A program made the translations under genes and the position numbers. From the NCBI GenBank assembly GCA_039583695.1, contig JAVKSL010000002.1, positions 1-64,000 of the forward strand: a DNA stretch of 64,000 nt. Reading direction: 5' to 3'. Under the pieces are notes generated by a model. The model had not been told where the DNA came from. It ran no database searches and worked only from the letters and a program-made list of their open reading frames with translations. The stretch is from JAVKSL01 sp039583695 (lineage in GTDB: Bacteria; Actinomycetota; Acidimicrobiia; Acidimicrobiales; JAJPHD01). Shown here piece by piece: positions 40,517-49,464 of this stretch; positions within the stretch are counted from its first letter, which is position 1; every line of letters begins with the position of its first letter.

Positions 40517-42736
40517 ATGATTAGCCCCTTGGCGACCCACCCAGACTTAGCGGCAGAGCAAGCCCATATCGATGAGGCATATGACCGCCTCGAAGCCATG
40601 CGCGATGCCGCCCGCCAGCGCATGGCCGCCGTCCTGGACCAGGGCCGCGGGGGCACGCCGCAGGCCAAGACCGAGCGGGACATGGTGGTTCGCGCCAGCC
40701 TGGGGCGCATGGCCCAGCTGGACCTGGGTGACCGGCCGTTGTGCTTCGGGCGGATCGACCTCGCCACCCCGGCCGGCCCGGGCGACGGCGACGACACTGA
40801 GCAAGCCAGCTACCACATCGGGCGCTTACCGGTATCTGGCCCAGGCTCGGAGCTGTTGGTGGTCGACTGGAGGGCGCCGGTTGCCGAGCCGTTCTACCGC
40901 GCCACCGGGAGCGACCCGATGGGACTCAGCCTGCGGCGCCACTTCGCCAGCGAGGGGCGCAAGCTGGTGGGAATCGAGGACGAGGTGTTCAACGCCGGTG
41001 CCGAGTCGGACCATCCCGCCGATTCGGACGAGCCCGCCGAGGACGTGCCCAGCGGGGCGCTCCTCGCCGCCATGAGCGCATCGCGCTCGGGCTACCTGCG
41101 CGACATCGTCGCCACGGTCCAGCGCGAGCAGGACGAGATAATCCGGGCGCCCATGTCCGGGCTTCTCGTGGTCCAGGGGGGGCCTGGGACCGGAAAGACA
41201 GTGGTTGCCCTGCACCGGGCTGCCTACCTGCTCTACACCCACCGCTTCCCCCTGGAGAGCCAGGGGGTGCTGGTGATCGGGCCCAACAGGCTCTACCTGC
41301 GCTATACCGAGCAGGTGCTGCCCTCCCTGGGCGAGAATGGCGTGGCCTCCTCGACGGTCGAGGGGCTCCTCGACGTGCCTGTCAGGGGCGTCGAGGCGCC
41401 GGGCTTGGCCAGGATCAAGGGGCAGGCCCGCATGGCCAAGGTCCTGGCCGCGGCGCTGAGCGCCCGCCAACGGACTCTGGGCCACGACCTGGCGGTGCCG
41501 TACGGCTCGGTCATGCTCCAGCTGAAGGCCCAGGAGCTGGCTCAGGTGATCCGCTCGGCCCGACGACGCCCGGGCACCCACAACGCTCGCCGGAGCTTTG
41601 TCGAGTCAGCGGTCACCAGGCGCTTGGCTGCCGCTTACGAGCAAGCGAGCGCCGTGGTCGACGAGCTGCGACCTCGCCCGGCCTTCGACCTCACGGATTC
41701 AGACCGGGACCCTGACGCTGCGGCCAGCCGGGACGTACCGGGTGAGCTGCGACGGCTACCACAGGTCGTAGAGGCCCTGGACCGCATGTGGCCGAGGTTG
41801 TTGCCCGAGGAGCTGCTCCACGACCTTTACGGGTCGGAGCCCCTGCTCAGGCTGGCGGGCAAGGGCCTTCTCGACGCCTCTGAGCAAATGGCTCTGTTTC
41901 GCCCCAGGTCTGGCGCCCTCGACGAGATCGCCTGGACCAGGGCGGACATCCCGCTTCTGGACGAGGCCGCCGTTGCGTTGGGCCCGCCCCGCCGGGACAA
42001 CCGGGACAACCGGGACAACGGAGCTGGATCACCAAGGGCGTACGGCCACATCGTGGTGGACGAGGCCCAGGACCTCTCCCCAATGCAGCTGCGGATGCTC
42101 GCCCGACGATCGATCTCCGGGTCCATGACCCTGGTGGGCGATATCGCTCAGGCAACCGGGCCTCACGCGGTGACCCGCTGGAGCCAGGTCACCGAGCCAC
42201 TCAGGCCGAGGCACCCGCCGCGGATGGTCACCCTGAGCGTCAACTACAGGACACCCGCTGAGATCATGAACCTGGCCGCCAGGGTGTTGAGCGCTACGGC
42301 ACCCGATCTGCGCCCGCCTCGCTCGGTGCGCCAGACCGGGGCAGCGCCCATCTTCGTGGAGGCGGGGGCAGGGCGCCTTCTCGCAGAGCTGGTCGCCTGT
42401 GCCCGGGACGACCTGCACGCCCTGGGACGGGGAGGGACCCTGGCGGTGATCTGCGCCGGCTCGATGCTCACTACGGCGATCCTCGCCCTTCGAGAGGCAG
42501 GTCTGGCCGTGTCCAACCCCAGCCAGAGCTGGCCGGGAACCGAGACCCTCGGTGCCATCGCCGTCGAGCTGGTGAAGGGGCTCGAGTTCGACCGGGTGAT
42601 CGCGCTCGAGCCAGCCCAGATAGTCGAGGAGGCCGGCCCGAACGCCCTTTACGTCGCCCTCACCCGCCCGACGCGCCGGCTCAGCATCGTTCACGAGCTG
42701 GCGCTGCCCGACCCGATAAGACCACCGGGATCCTGA
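40517..42736 (+). CDS. HelD-like UvrD-type helicase
   Basis: A 739-residue superfamily 1A protein. The N-terminal coiled coil and DWRAPVAEPFYRA (118-130) are typical of HelD. Walker A GGPGTGKT lies at 221-228, the Walker B/DEAQDLSP block at about 515-525, and the C-terminal ALYVALTRPTRRL motif is present. HelD proteins pry stalled RNA polymerase off DNA. A short triplicated segment, RDN RDN RDN, lies just before the Walker B domain. Confidence 0.88.
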   Translation: MISPLATHPDLAAEQAHIDEAYDRLEAMRDAARQRMAAVLDQGRGGTPQAKTERDMVVRASLGRMAQLDLGDRPLCFGRIDLATPAGPGDGDDTEQASYHIGRLPVSGPGSELLVVDWRAPVAEPFYRATGSDPMGLSLRRHFASEGRKLVGIEDEVFNAGAESDHPADSDEPAEDVPSGALLAAMSASRSGYLRDIVATVQREQDEIIRAPMSGLLVVQGGPGTGKTVVALHRAAYLLYTHRFPLESQGVLVIGPNRLYLRYTEQVLPSLGENGVASSTVEGLLDVPVRGVEAPGLARIKGQARMAKVLAAALSARQRTLGHDLAVPYGSVMLQLKAQELAQVIRSARRRPGTHNARRSFVESAVTRRLAAAYEQASAVVDELRPRPAFDLTDSDRDPDAAASRDVPGELRRLPQVVEALDRMWPRLLPEELLHDLYGSEPLLRLAGKGLLDASEQMALFRPRSGALDEIAWTRADIPLLDEAAVALGPPRRDNRDNRDNGAGSPRAYGHIVVDEAQDLSPMQLRMLARRSISGSMTLVGDIAQATGPHAVTRWSQVTEPLRPRHPPRMVTLSVNYRTPAEIMNLAARVLSATAPDLRPPRSVRQTGAAPIFVEAGAGRLLAELVACARDDLHALGRGGTLAVICAGSMLTTAILALREAGLAVSNPSQSWPGTETLGAIAVELVKGLEFDRVIALEPAQIVEEAGPNALYVALTRPTRRLSIVHELALPDPIRPPGS

Positions 42737-42789
42737 CGCTGGGCGCCGATGTGTCATGTCGGTGCCGCGTCGACTAGAAACTGGACCCG

Positions 42790-43383
42790 ATGACTCAGGC
42801 CCTCGCCGTCGAGCGACCTCTGCTGTCCCAGCCCCACCCCAGCCGGCCATCCATGCTGGGCGTGGGGGTCATGATCTGGCTGGGATCCGAGCTGATGTTC
42901 TTCAGCGGGCTGTTTGCCGCGTACTACACGATCCGAGCTCACGCGGTCACCTGGCCGCCGGCCGGGGACAAGCTCGACATCGTCCAGTCGGCAATCTTCA
43001 CCTGGATCCTGGTCATGTCCAGCGTGACCATGCAGAAGGCCGTATGGGACATGGAGCACGGCCTGCGCCGGGCTGCCCGCTGGTGGTTGGGGCTGACCTT
43101 CATCATGGGGGCCACCTTCGTCCTCAGCCAGGCCGTCGAGTGGACCAAGGTCCCGTTTACCACCAACACTGATGCCTTCGGGTCCCTGTTCTTCGTGATG
43201 ACCGGGATCCACGGCCTCCACGTCATCGTGGGACTGATAGCGATGATCGCCTTAGCCGGGCGGATGGCGGGACCGGAGGGCGACCCTGGGGAGATGGCGG
43301 TGTTCCAGGCAGTCAGCTACTACTGGCACTTCGTGGACATCGTGTGGGTGGCCCTGTACCTCTCCCTCTTCCTGGTGCATTGA
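42790..43383 (+). CDS. ctaE: Cytochrome c oxidase subunit III
   Basis: A 197-residue membrane protein with five helices. Conserved segments are GVGVMIWLGSELMFFSGLF, FVMTGIHGLHVIVG and SYYWHFVDIVWVALY. It is the short form of subunit III found in actinobacteria and lies 7 nt upstream of the qcrCAB genes, reflecting the bc-aa3 supercomplex. Confidence 0.95.
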   Translation: MTQALAVERPLLSQPHPSRPSMLGVGVMIWLGSELMFFSGLFAAYYTIRAHAVTWPPAGDKLDIVQSAIFTWILVMSSVTMQKAVWDMEHGLRRAARWWLGLTFIMGATFVLSQAVEWTKVPFTTNTDAFGSLFFVMTGIHGLHVIVGLIAMIALAGRMAGPEGDPGEMAVFQAVSYYWHFVDIVWVALYLSLFLVH

Positions 43384-43390
43384 GCTGACA

Positions 43391-44242
43391 TTGACCCGTC
43401 TCAGGCTCCTTCCTCCCCTGGCCCTGCTGGCCTTCTCCGCTTCGGTGGGCCTCACCTTCTTCGCCTCTAGCTCACAGGCCCAGGCGTCGGCAACTGCTCG
43501 CAGCACCTTGACACCGGTCACGTCGGCAACCGCTCCAACCACCTCGACACCGGCTCCAACCACCTCGACCACTCCGTCGACGCTCTCGCTGGCCCCCTAC
43601 AGCCTCGAAGACGGCCAGGCCCTGTTCGCCGCAAGCTGCGCGTCTTGTCACGGAGCCGACGCCACCGGGTCCAGCCGAGCACCGAACCTCGTGGGCCTCG
43701 GACCGGCAACCATCGACTTCTGGGTCTCCAGCGGCCGCATGCCCCTCTCGAAGCCCTCGGTCGAGCCGGAGCCCAAGCCCTCCCCCTTCAGCCCACCCGA
43801 ACAGCTGGACATCGTCAAGTACGTCAGCTCACTCGGACCTGGCGGGCCAGGGATACCGGACGTGAACGTCGCCAAGGGCAACCTGGGCGACGGCTTCTCT
43901 CTCTTTGTCACCAACTGCGCGGGCTGCCATGCGGTGGGCGGCGTGGGTGACGCTCTCTCCAACGGCCTGTCGGCCCCATCGCTCTTCTTCGCCACGCCGA
44001 CCCAGGTTGCCGAAGCCATCGAGACTGGCCCGGCAAGCATGCCCCGGTTCTCATCGTTCCAGTTCAGCCCGGCGCAACTCAACGACATCGTGGCCTACGT
44101 GGTCAAGGGCATCCAGCACCCGCGCGACAAGGGCGGGGACGGCCTGGGACACATCGGCCCGATCACCGAGGGCCTGGTGGCGCTGTTCCTCGGGCTCGGA
44201 TCGATGCTGGGCATCCTTTACTGGATTGGGGACCGAGCTTGA
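43391..44242 (+). CDS. qcrC: Diheme cytochrome c of the bc1 complex
   Basis: A 283-residue protein from TTG 43,391. It has a signal or anchor segment (LLPPLALLAFSASVGLTFF), a Thr/Pro-rich linker, two heme-binding motifs CASCH and CAGCH, and a C-terminal membrane anchor (GLVALFLGLGSMLGILYWI). The tandem cytochrome c domains replace a separate cytochrome c and pass electrons directly to the oxidase. Confidence 0.95.
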   Translation: MTRLRLLPPLALLAFSASVGLTFFASSSQAQASATARSTLTPVTSATAPTTSTPAPTTSTTPSTLSLAPYSLEDGQALFAASCASCHGADATGSSRAPNLVGLGPATIDFWVSSGRMPLSKPSVEPEPKPSPFSPPEQLDIVKYVSSLGPGGPGIPDVNVAKGNLGDGFSLFVTNCAGCHAVGGVGDALSNGLSAPSLFFATPTQVAEAIETGPASMPRFSSFQFSPAQLNDIVAYVVKGIQHPRDKGGDGLGHIGPITEGLVALFLGLGSMLGILYWIGDRA

Positions 44243-44275
44243 CCAGCGAGATCAGGATACGAGAAGGGGATCTTG

Positions 44276-45250
44276 ATGGGTGACGACCCGGCCTCTGCGA
44301 CCCACCCCGCCTCTCCGACGGAGCTACTCTCACCTGACGACCCCCGGCTGGCGCCGGCCACACACCACCCACGCCGGGTCGCCGGGATCGTCGCGGTCTT
44401 CTTCGTGCTCAGCTTCGCGGCCACTGTGGCCCTCGCCACCGTGTACTCCCTCGGAGGACAGACCCAGATCGAGGGAGGCCTGCTCGGAGTGGCCCTCGGG
44501 GCTCTCGGCGCCGGCATGACCACTTGGGGCAAGTACCTGGTCCCCAAGGGCCCGTTCGTCGAGCCCAGAGATTACGAGGACCGTCACGACCTGCCGAGCA
44601 AGCCCGAAGACCGCGAGGCCGTGGTGGGGGCCTTCGGCCGGGGCGCTTCGATCTTCGCCCGCCGCAAGCTGCTCGGCCTGCTGAGCCTGTCTGGAGCAGC
44701 GGTGGGAGCGGTGTTCGTCTTCCCCCTGCGCTCCCTTGGCCCCCAGCCCAAGGGAGCCATGTTCCACACTGCCTGGAAGCCGGGGACCCGCCTGGTCACC
44801 GCCGGCGGCCGGCCGATCCAGGTCCAAGACATCGACATCGGGGGGATCGTCACGGTGTTCCCCGAGGGTGGCGAGAACGACCCCGACATCCAACAGACTG
44901 CCCAGACCCAGCTCATCCGCGTGGCCGCTGACCCGTTGGCCACCAGGCAGGGCCCCACGAGCTGGTCTCCCAGCGGGTACCTCGCCTTCTCCAAGGTGTG
45001 CACCCACGCAGGATGTCCGGTGTCGCTGTACGAGGCCGAGACCGAGCAGCTCCTTTGTCCATGCCACCAGTCCCTGTTCGACGTGCTGCAAGGCGCCTAC
45101 CCGATCTTTGGGCCTGCTCCCCGGCCTTTGCCCCAGCTGCCCATCTATGCCGACGCTGACGGCTACCTGCGCGCCAGGAGCGACTTCCTCGAGCCGATAG
45201 GCCCCGGATTCTGGGAGCGCGGCGCATCCGACGGGAGCCCCTACTCATGA
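44276..45250 (+). CDS. qcrA: Rieske iron-sulfur subunit of the bc1 complex
   Basis: About 324 residues from ATG 44,276, preceded by AAGGGG. It has three hydrophobic segments and then the Rieske domain with CTHAGCP and CPCHQS holding the 2Fe-2S cluster. The long N-terminal part with extra membrane helices is characteristic of actinobacterial QcrA. Its stop overlaps the qcrB start by 4 nt. Confidence 0.95.
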   Translation: MGDDPASATHPASPTELLSPDDPRLAPATHHPRRVAGIVAVFFVLSFAATVALATVYSLGGQTQIEGGLLGVALGALGAGMTTWGKYLVPKGPFVEPRDYEDRHDLPSKPEDREAVVGAFGRGASIFARRKLLGLLSLSGAAVGAVFVFPLRSLGPQPKGAMFHTAWKPGTRLVTAGGRPIQVQDIDIGGIVTVFPEGGENDPDIQQTAQTQLIRVAADPLATRQGPTSWSPSGYLAFSKVCTHAGCPVSLYEAETEQLLCPCHQSLFDVLQGAYPIFGPAPRPLPQLPIYADADGYLRARSDFLEPIGPGFWERGASDGSPYS

Positions 45251-46749
45251 CCACCGACACCCCGATGGCACCGCTCGGAGCGGCAGCCGGCTGGATGGAC
45301 GACCGGGTGGGCCTGGCACACTGGACAAAGAAGAGCCTCAACAAGATCTTCCCGGACCACTGGTCGTTCATGATCGGCGAGGTCGCCCTCTACTCGTTCA
45401 TCGTGGTCATCATCACTGGCATCTACCTGACCTTCTTCTTCAACCCGTCCCTCCACCACAGCATCTACCACGGCCCCTACAAGCCCCTTGACGGCCAGAG
45501 CGTCTCCGACGCCTATGCCTCGGTGGTGAACATCAGCTTGTACGTACGTGGCGGGCTGGTCATGCGCCAGATGCACCACTGGTCGGCCGACATCTTCATC
45601 GGGGCCATTGTCGTGCACATGTGCCGGATCTACTTCACCGGCGCATTCCGCCGCCCCAGGGAGCTCAACTGGGTGATCGGGGTCCTGTTGCTGTTCCTGG
45701 CCCTCATCAACGGTTACATCGGCTACTCCCTTCCCGACGACCTGATCTCGGGCACCGGCGTCCGCATCATGTTCTCGGTCTTCCTGGCCATCCCCGTGGT
45801 CGGGAGCTACCTCGCCTTCTTCTTCTTTGGCGGGAACTTCCCCGGCACCACCTACGACTACCGCTTCTACATCATCCACGTCTTCCTGCTCCCGGCGATC
45901 ATCGTCGGACTCCTGGTGGCACACCTGGCCCTGCTCTGGCACCAGAAGCACACCCAGTTCCCGGGCCGCGGAGCCACCGAGCGAAACGTCGTGGGGACCC
46001 CGGTGTGGCCCGGCTTCGCGTTCAAGACCACCGGACTGCTGCTGATGATCTTCGGGATCACCGCCCTCCTGGGAGGCTTGGCGCAGATCAACCCGATATG
46101 GCTCTACGGACCGTACATCCCCTACAAGGTCACCTACCTCGTCCAGCCAGACTGGTACATGGCGTGGTTGGACGGGGCGCTGCGGCTCATGCCCCGCTGG
46201 GAGGTGAACATGCCGGGGCACATGATCCCGACGGTGTTCTTCCCTGCCGTGCTGATGCCAGGAGTGGCGGTCCCATTCCTCATGTCCTGGCCCTGGCTGG
46301 AGGCCAAGTTCACCAAGGACAACCGCCGCTCCCACCACCTGTTGGACCGGCCGCGGGACGCTCCCGTGCGCACCGCCATCGGGGTTGGCGTGCTCACGTT
46401 CTTCTCGGTGCTGTTCCTCGCCAGCGCCACCGACGAGCTGGCCAACTTCTTCGTGATCTCTCTCAACGTGGTGCTGCCCGTCCTTCGCTATACCTTGGTC
46501 ATCCTGCCCTTTATCACCAGCTTCGTCGCTTTTAGGATCTGCAAGGAGCTGGCCCAGGTTCCGAAAGCCGGGAAGCGCAAGCGAGCGAGCATCATCGAGA
46601 GGACTCCCAGTGGCGGGTACGCTCTGCGCGACTCTGAGGTCAGGCCAGGTGACGAGCCCGACGAGGAGGAGCCCGTACCCGTCCCGGCAGTCTCGCTCAA
46701 CGCCATGGCCGACGGCCGGCCTTCGGGCGCAAGCCTCCCCGCGACCTGA
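45247..46749 (+). CDS. qcrB: Cytochrome b subunit of the bc1 complex
   Basis: A 500-residue protein with the b6-type N-terminal domain (heme-ligating His in MRQMHHWSADIFIGAIVVHM and the later VFLLPAIIVGLLVAHL region) and the C-terminal domain with YLVQPDWYMAWLDGALR. A hydrophilic tail of about 60 residues rich in Pro and Glu follows, as in actinobacteria. It is last of the ctaE-qcrCAB operon. Confidence 0.95.
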   Translation: MTTDTPMAPLGAAAGWMDDRVGLAHWTKKSLNKIFPDHWSFMIGEVALYSFIVVIITGIYLTFFFNPSLHHSIYHGPYKPLDGQSVSDAYASVVNISLYVRGGLVMRQMHHWSADIFIGAIVVHMCRIYFTGAFRRPRELNWVIGVLLLFLALINGYIGYSLPDDLISGTGVRIMFSVFLAIPVVGSYLAFFFFGGNFPGTTYDYRFYIIHVFLLPAIIVGLLVAHLALLWHQKHTQFPGRGATERNVVGTPVWPGFAFKTTGLLLMIFGITALLGGLAQINPIWLYGPYIPYKVTYLVQPDWYMAWLDGALRLMPRWEVNMPGHMIPTVFFPAVLMPGVAVPFLMSWPWLEAKFTKDNRRSHHLLDRPRDAPVRTAIGVGVLTFFSVLFLASATDELANFFVISLNVVLPVLRYTLVILPFITSFVAFRICKELAQVPKAGKRKRASIIERTPSGGYALRDSEVRPGDEPDEEEPVPVPAVSLNAMADGRPSGASLPAT

Positions 46750-46835
46750 TCTCACATCCGGACATTGTTCGGGCGCCGAACTGGAGACGGGGGTGGACCA
46801 ACCTAGGGGTCGACCGGGTCACGAGGAGGTCAACC

Positions 46836-47762
46836 GTGCACGTCACCAGACGACATGTCCAGCTGGTGCTCGGTGTCGTGTGGATCCTCGACGGTGCCCT
46901 CCAGCTCCAGCCCGAAATGTTCTCCCGATACTTCGCCGAGCTTGTACTGGATGCCAATGCGGCAGGCCAACCTGGTTTCGTGGCCCAGCCCATGGGATGG
47001 GTATCGGGGCTCGTCCTGGCTCACCACGCCGGCGCCGCCGCCGTCTTTGGAAGCATCCAGCTCGCCATCGGCCTGGGCCTGCTGGTGCGCAGGACGGCGC
47101 GGCCTGCCCTGGGCGCTTCGATCGTCTGGGCGCTTGGGGTCTGGTATCTGGGCCAGGGCTTGGGGGGACTGGCGAGCGGCCATGCCGCGATCATCAGTGG
47201 CGCCCCGGGCTCAGCCCTTCTCTACGCCGTGCTGGCCGCCGCGGCCTGGCCCAGCGACGGGCAGTCGGACCTCCCGATGCGCCGTTGGGTGCTGGGCGCC
47301 TGGGCGCTGGTTTGGCTCGGAGGGATGGTACTGGACACCCTACCTTCCCAGGCCAGCGCAGATGCCCTGGCGGGATCACCGTCCGCGCTGGCGCCAAGGG
47401 CGCCGTCCTGGCTGGCCGGCTGGGACTACTCAGTGGCTCACTGGATCCGCTCCAGCGGGAACAGGCTGGTGACGGCGCTCACGGTCCTGGAAGGCCTCAT
47501 AGGAGTGGTTGCTCTGATCGGCGGCTGGCCTCGCAGGCTGGCGGTCGGCGCGGGCATCAGCCTGGCTCTCGCCGACTGGGTGATCGGCCAGGGTATGGGC
47601 CAGCTCTACAGCGGGCTGGCCACTGATCCCAACACCGGTCCGTTGATCGTGCTGCTCGGAGTGGCCGTGCTCACCTGTGAAGCCCGTCAGGGGGTGTCGG
47701 GATGGACCTCGAGTGCAGCCAGGTCCCTCCCGATGCGCCTGGTGGTGCGGCGCTCGACGTAG
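46836..47762 (+). CDS. Integral membrane protein of unknown function
   Basis: From GTG 46,836, 308 residues with about eight hydrophobic segments in two similar halves (VQLVLGVVWILDGALQLQP, then LIVLLGVAVLTCEA near the end). Helices are rich in Gly, Ala and Trp, reminiscent of DoxX-like proteins, but no firm family is recognised. The last 76 nt overlap the convergent DUF3817 gene. Confidence 0.7.
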   Translation: MHVTRRHVQLVLGVVWILDGALQLQPEMFSRYFAELVLDANAAGQPGFVAQPMGWVSGLVLAHHAGAAAVFGSIQLAIGLGLLVRRTARPALGASIVWALGVWYLGQGLGGLASGHAAIISGAPGSALLYAVLAAAAWPSDGQSDLPMRRWVLGAWALVWLGGMVLDTLPSQASADALAGSPSALAPRAPSWLAGWDYSVAHWIRSSGNRLVTALTVLEGLIGVVALIGGWPRRLAVGAGISLALADWVIGQGMGQLYSGLATDPNTGPLIVLLGVAVLTCEARQGVSGWTSSAARSLPMRLVVRRST

Positions 47763-48010
47763 AAGGCCAGGAAGGGGACGAACCCGGCCAGCACCATCGC
47801 CACCAGCTGCCAGAAGGTAAAGTGCGCCTTGCGATACAGCCCGTAGGCGGCGAGCAGGTAGACCATGTAGAGGATCCCGTGGATCACTCCCACGACGTTG
47901 ACCAGCCCCGGATGGCCCAGCAGCTGGAGGGGTACGCCCGCAAAGACCAGGACGATCAAGAAGGTCCCCACGACATAGGCCATGATGCGGTAGCGCAGGA
48001 GGGCTTTCAC
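47687..48010 (-). CDS. DUF3817 membrane protein
   Basis: A 107-residue protein with three membrane helices and the pattern YRIMAYVVGTFLIVLVF, then VGVIHGILYMVYLLAAY and LAGFVPFLAFYVERR, typical of DUF3817. It overlaps the gene before it (48,007-48,396) by 4 nt. The function is unknown. Confidence 0.85.
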   Translation of the reverse strand: MKALLRYRIMAYVVGTFLIVLVFAGVPLQLLGHPGLVNVVGVIHGILYMVYLLAAYGLYRKAHFTFWQLVAMVLAGFVPFLAFYVERRTTRRIGRDLAALEVHPDTP

Positions 48011-48396
48011 TGGCGATGAAGGCTCTTGCGCCTGTCGCTGGCAGCCAGCGCGGCCAGGTAGTCGTTGTACGCCGCCAAGCGCTCGTCCTCGAGCTCCGGG
48101 CGCCTTACCATCGAGGTGCGAGGAGCCGAGGCGGGCCCGGACGCTGCGGCCACCGTGCGAGCCCGGCGCAACGCCCGTGCCCCGACGGTCTCGGGGTCGT
48201 CAACTATCAGATGGAACCACACGACCACTCCGAGCACTGCAAACACCGGCCACTCGATGCTATAGACCCAGGCCAGATGCAGGCCCGAAAGGGCCACGTT
48301 CACCTGCCAGATACCGGCGATGATGCACCCGGGTGCCCAGATGAGCACGGCCAGGTGCAACAAGATGGCCCTCCGGTTGAACCACTTTGCCAGCAC
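48007..48396 (-). CDS. Small membrane protein, two helices plus cytoplasmic tail
   Basis: From GTG 48,396, 129 residues. Two hydrophobic helices (ILLHLAVLIWAPGCIIAGIW and IEWPVFAVLGVVVWFHLIV) are followed by a charged tail with LEDERLAAYNDYLAALAASD. This tail pattern recurs in actinobacterial proteins encoded next to DUF3817 genes. The upstream in-frame extension to 48,591 is not protein-like. Confidence 0.7.
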   Translation of the reverse strand: MLAKWFNRRAILLHLAVLIWAPGCIIAGIWQVNVALSGLHLAWVYSIEWPVFAVLGVVVWFHLIVDDPETVGARALRRARTVAAASGPASAPRTSMVRRPELEDERLAAYNDYLAALAASDRRKSLHRQ

Positions 48397-48475
48397 ATCA
48401 CAGATCGTACCGGCGCACTCGCCAAGGCTCCACGCGGTCGGGCACGGCAATGCAGGATACCCTTCGTACAGGCCC

Positions 48476-49171
48476 TTAGGGCAGGTCCCGAGACCTGGTT
48501 CGCCAGGGCGGGTGACGGGGCGAGTCGAAAAGGACCTCCACCCGCTCACCGCGGAGGGCCGCGAAGGCATGCGCGCTCCACTGCGAGGCACCGATCAATG
48601 GGGAGGGCAGCTCCCCCTCTCCAAACCAGCCTACGTCGATACACTCCAGGGGGTGGGCGGCCAGCTCCCCGCCGATCGCCCGGCACTGGAACACCAGCGA
48701 GTACAGGGGGATCCGGTGGAAGCCCTGACGAAGGCCATCGAGGACTGCGATCACCCGGAGCGGCTCGACGTCGATACCCGTCTCCTCCTTGACCTCCTTG
48801 ACCACCACCTCGGACGGCGAGTAGCCCACATCCGCCCAGCCAGTCGGGTACAGCCACGACCCCGAGTCAGCGCGCCGGACCAGCAACATCTCGTGGCTCT
48901 CGTTGCCCACCACCGCCCCGACAGCCACCTTCGGGGTGACATAGCCCGCAACCCCCTCCCCTACCGCCTCCAGCCAGCCGTGCACCAGCGTCGAAGCATC
49001 GGCCTCTGGTTGACCCGCTGCGACCTGGATGTCAGCTGCTACTTTGAGGACCTCCTCGAAGCGCTCCCGCTCGTACAGGCTGCAGGTGAAACCAATGCCC
49101 GTCCGAGCGATGGCCGCGAGCGTCTCGCTCCAGCGAACCATGTCCAGCGCTGTGCTCGGCGTGTCCTCCAC
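48476..49171 (-). CDS. NUDIX hydrolase with N-terminal helical domain
   Basis: About 231 residues from GTG 49,171. The N-terminal part (RWSETLAAIARTGIGF, then YERERFEEVLKVAADI) is the helical domain found before some NUDIX cores. The NUDIX box is GWADVGYSPSEVVVKEVKEETG, close to consensus. The substrate cannot be told; relatives act on nucleoside diphosphate sugars. Starts further upstream (GTG 49,195, ATG 49,255) are possible but less like the family. Confidence 0.82.
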   Translation of the reverse strand: MEDTPSTALDMVRWSETLAAIARTGIGFTCSLYERERFEEVLKVAADIQVAAGQPEADASTLVHGWLEAVGEGVAGYVTPKVAVGAVVGNESHEMLLVRRADSGSWLYPTGWADVGYSPSEVVVKEVKEETGIDVEPLRVIAVLDGLRQGFHRIPLYSLVFQCRAIGGELAAHPLECIDVGWFGEGELPSPLIGASQWSAHAFAALRGERVEVLFDSPRHPPWRTRSRDLP

Positions 49172-49244
49172 CGTCCTGACCCTACCGCCACACACGGCCC
49201 CCCGCCCGCCAGCTGACAACGCTGGCGCCAGGTCATCTGGCAAC

Positions 49245-49430
49245 ATGAGTCGCATGGCCGTGAACGAAGATTGTCGCCATTACATCATGCAGACGGTTGG
49301 CAGCGGGAGCGAGAGAATCGAGCGATGCCGGATGGAAGCCAATGAGACCCTCCCTTTTGCCTGCCCCGAGGGTTGCCTGTTCTACGAGAGCCGTGGAGTC
49401 TCCAACGCTGGGTGGGTCCAGCCGTCCTGA
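49245..49430 (+). CDS. Small cysteine-containing conserved actinobacterial protein
   Basis: 61 residues from ATG 49,245 (or 58 from ATG 49,254). The pattern DCRHYIMQT, then ERIERC, then FACPEGCLFYESR holds four to five Cys and a His that could bind a metal. Proteins of this look occur across actinobacteria without assigned function. It is divergent from the NUDIX gene. Confidence 0.6.
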   Translation: MSRMAVNEDCRHYIMQTVGSGSERIERCRMEANETLPFACPEGCLFYESRGVSNAGWVQPS

Positions 49431-49464
49431 GGGGGGCTGGACCTGCGCTCGGCGCCATATACCG

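Noticed and set aside
41992..42018. Triplicated 9-bp repeat in the HelD-like gene
   Set aside because: A small in-frame slippage product (RDN repeats) in a linker; no sign of further meaning.
45241..46755. Long minus-strand frame antisense to qcrB
   Set aside because: Covers exactly the cytochrome b gene, has no family features, and is a GC-driven shadow.
49029..49244. Upstream extension of the small Cys protein frame
   Set aside because: Antisense to the NUDIX gene and not protein-like; the ATG at 49,245 or 49,254 starts the conserved part.
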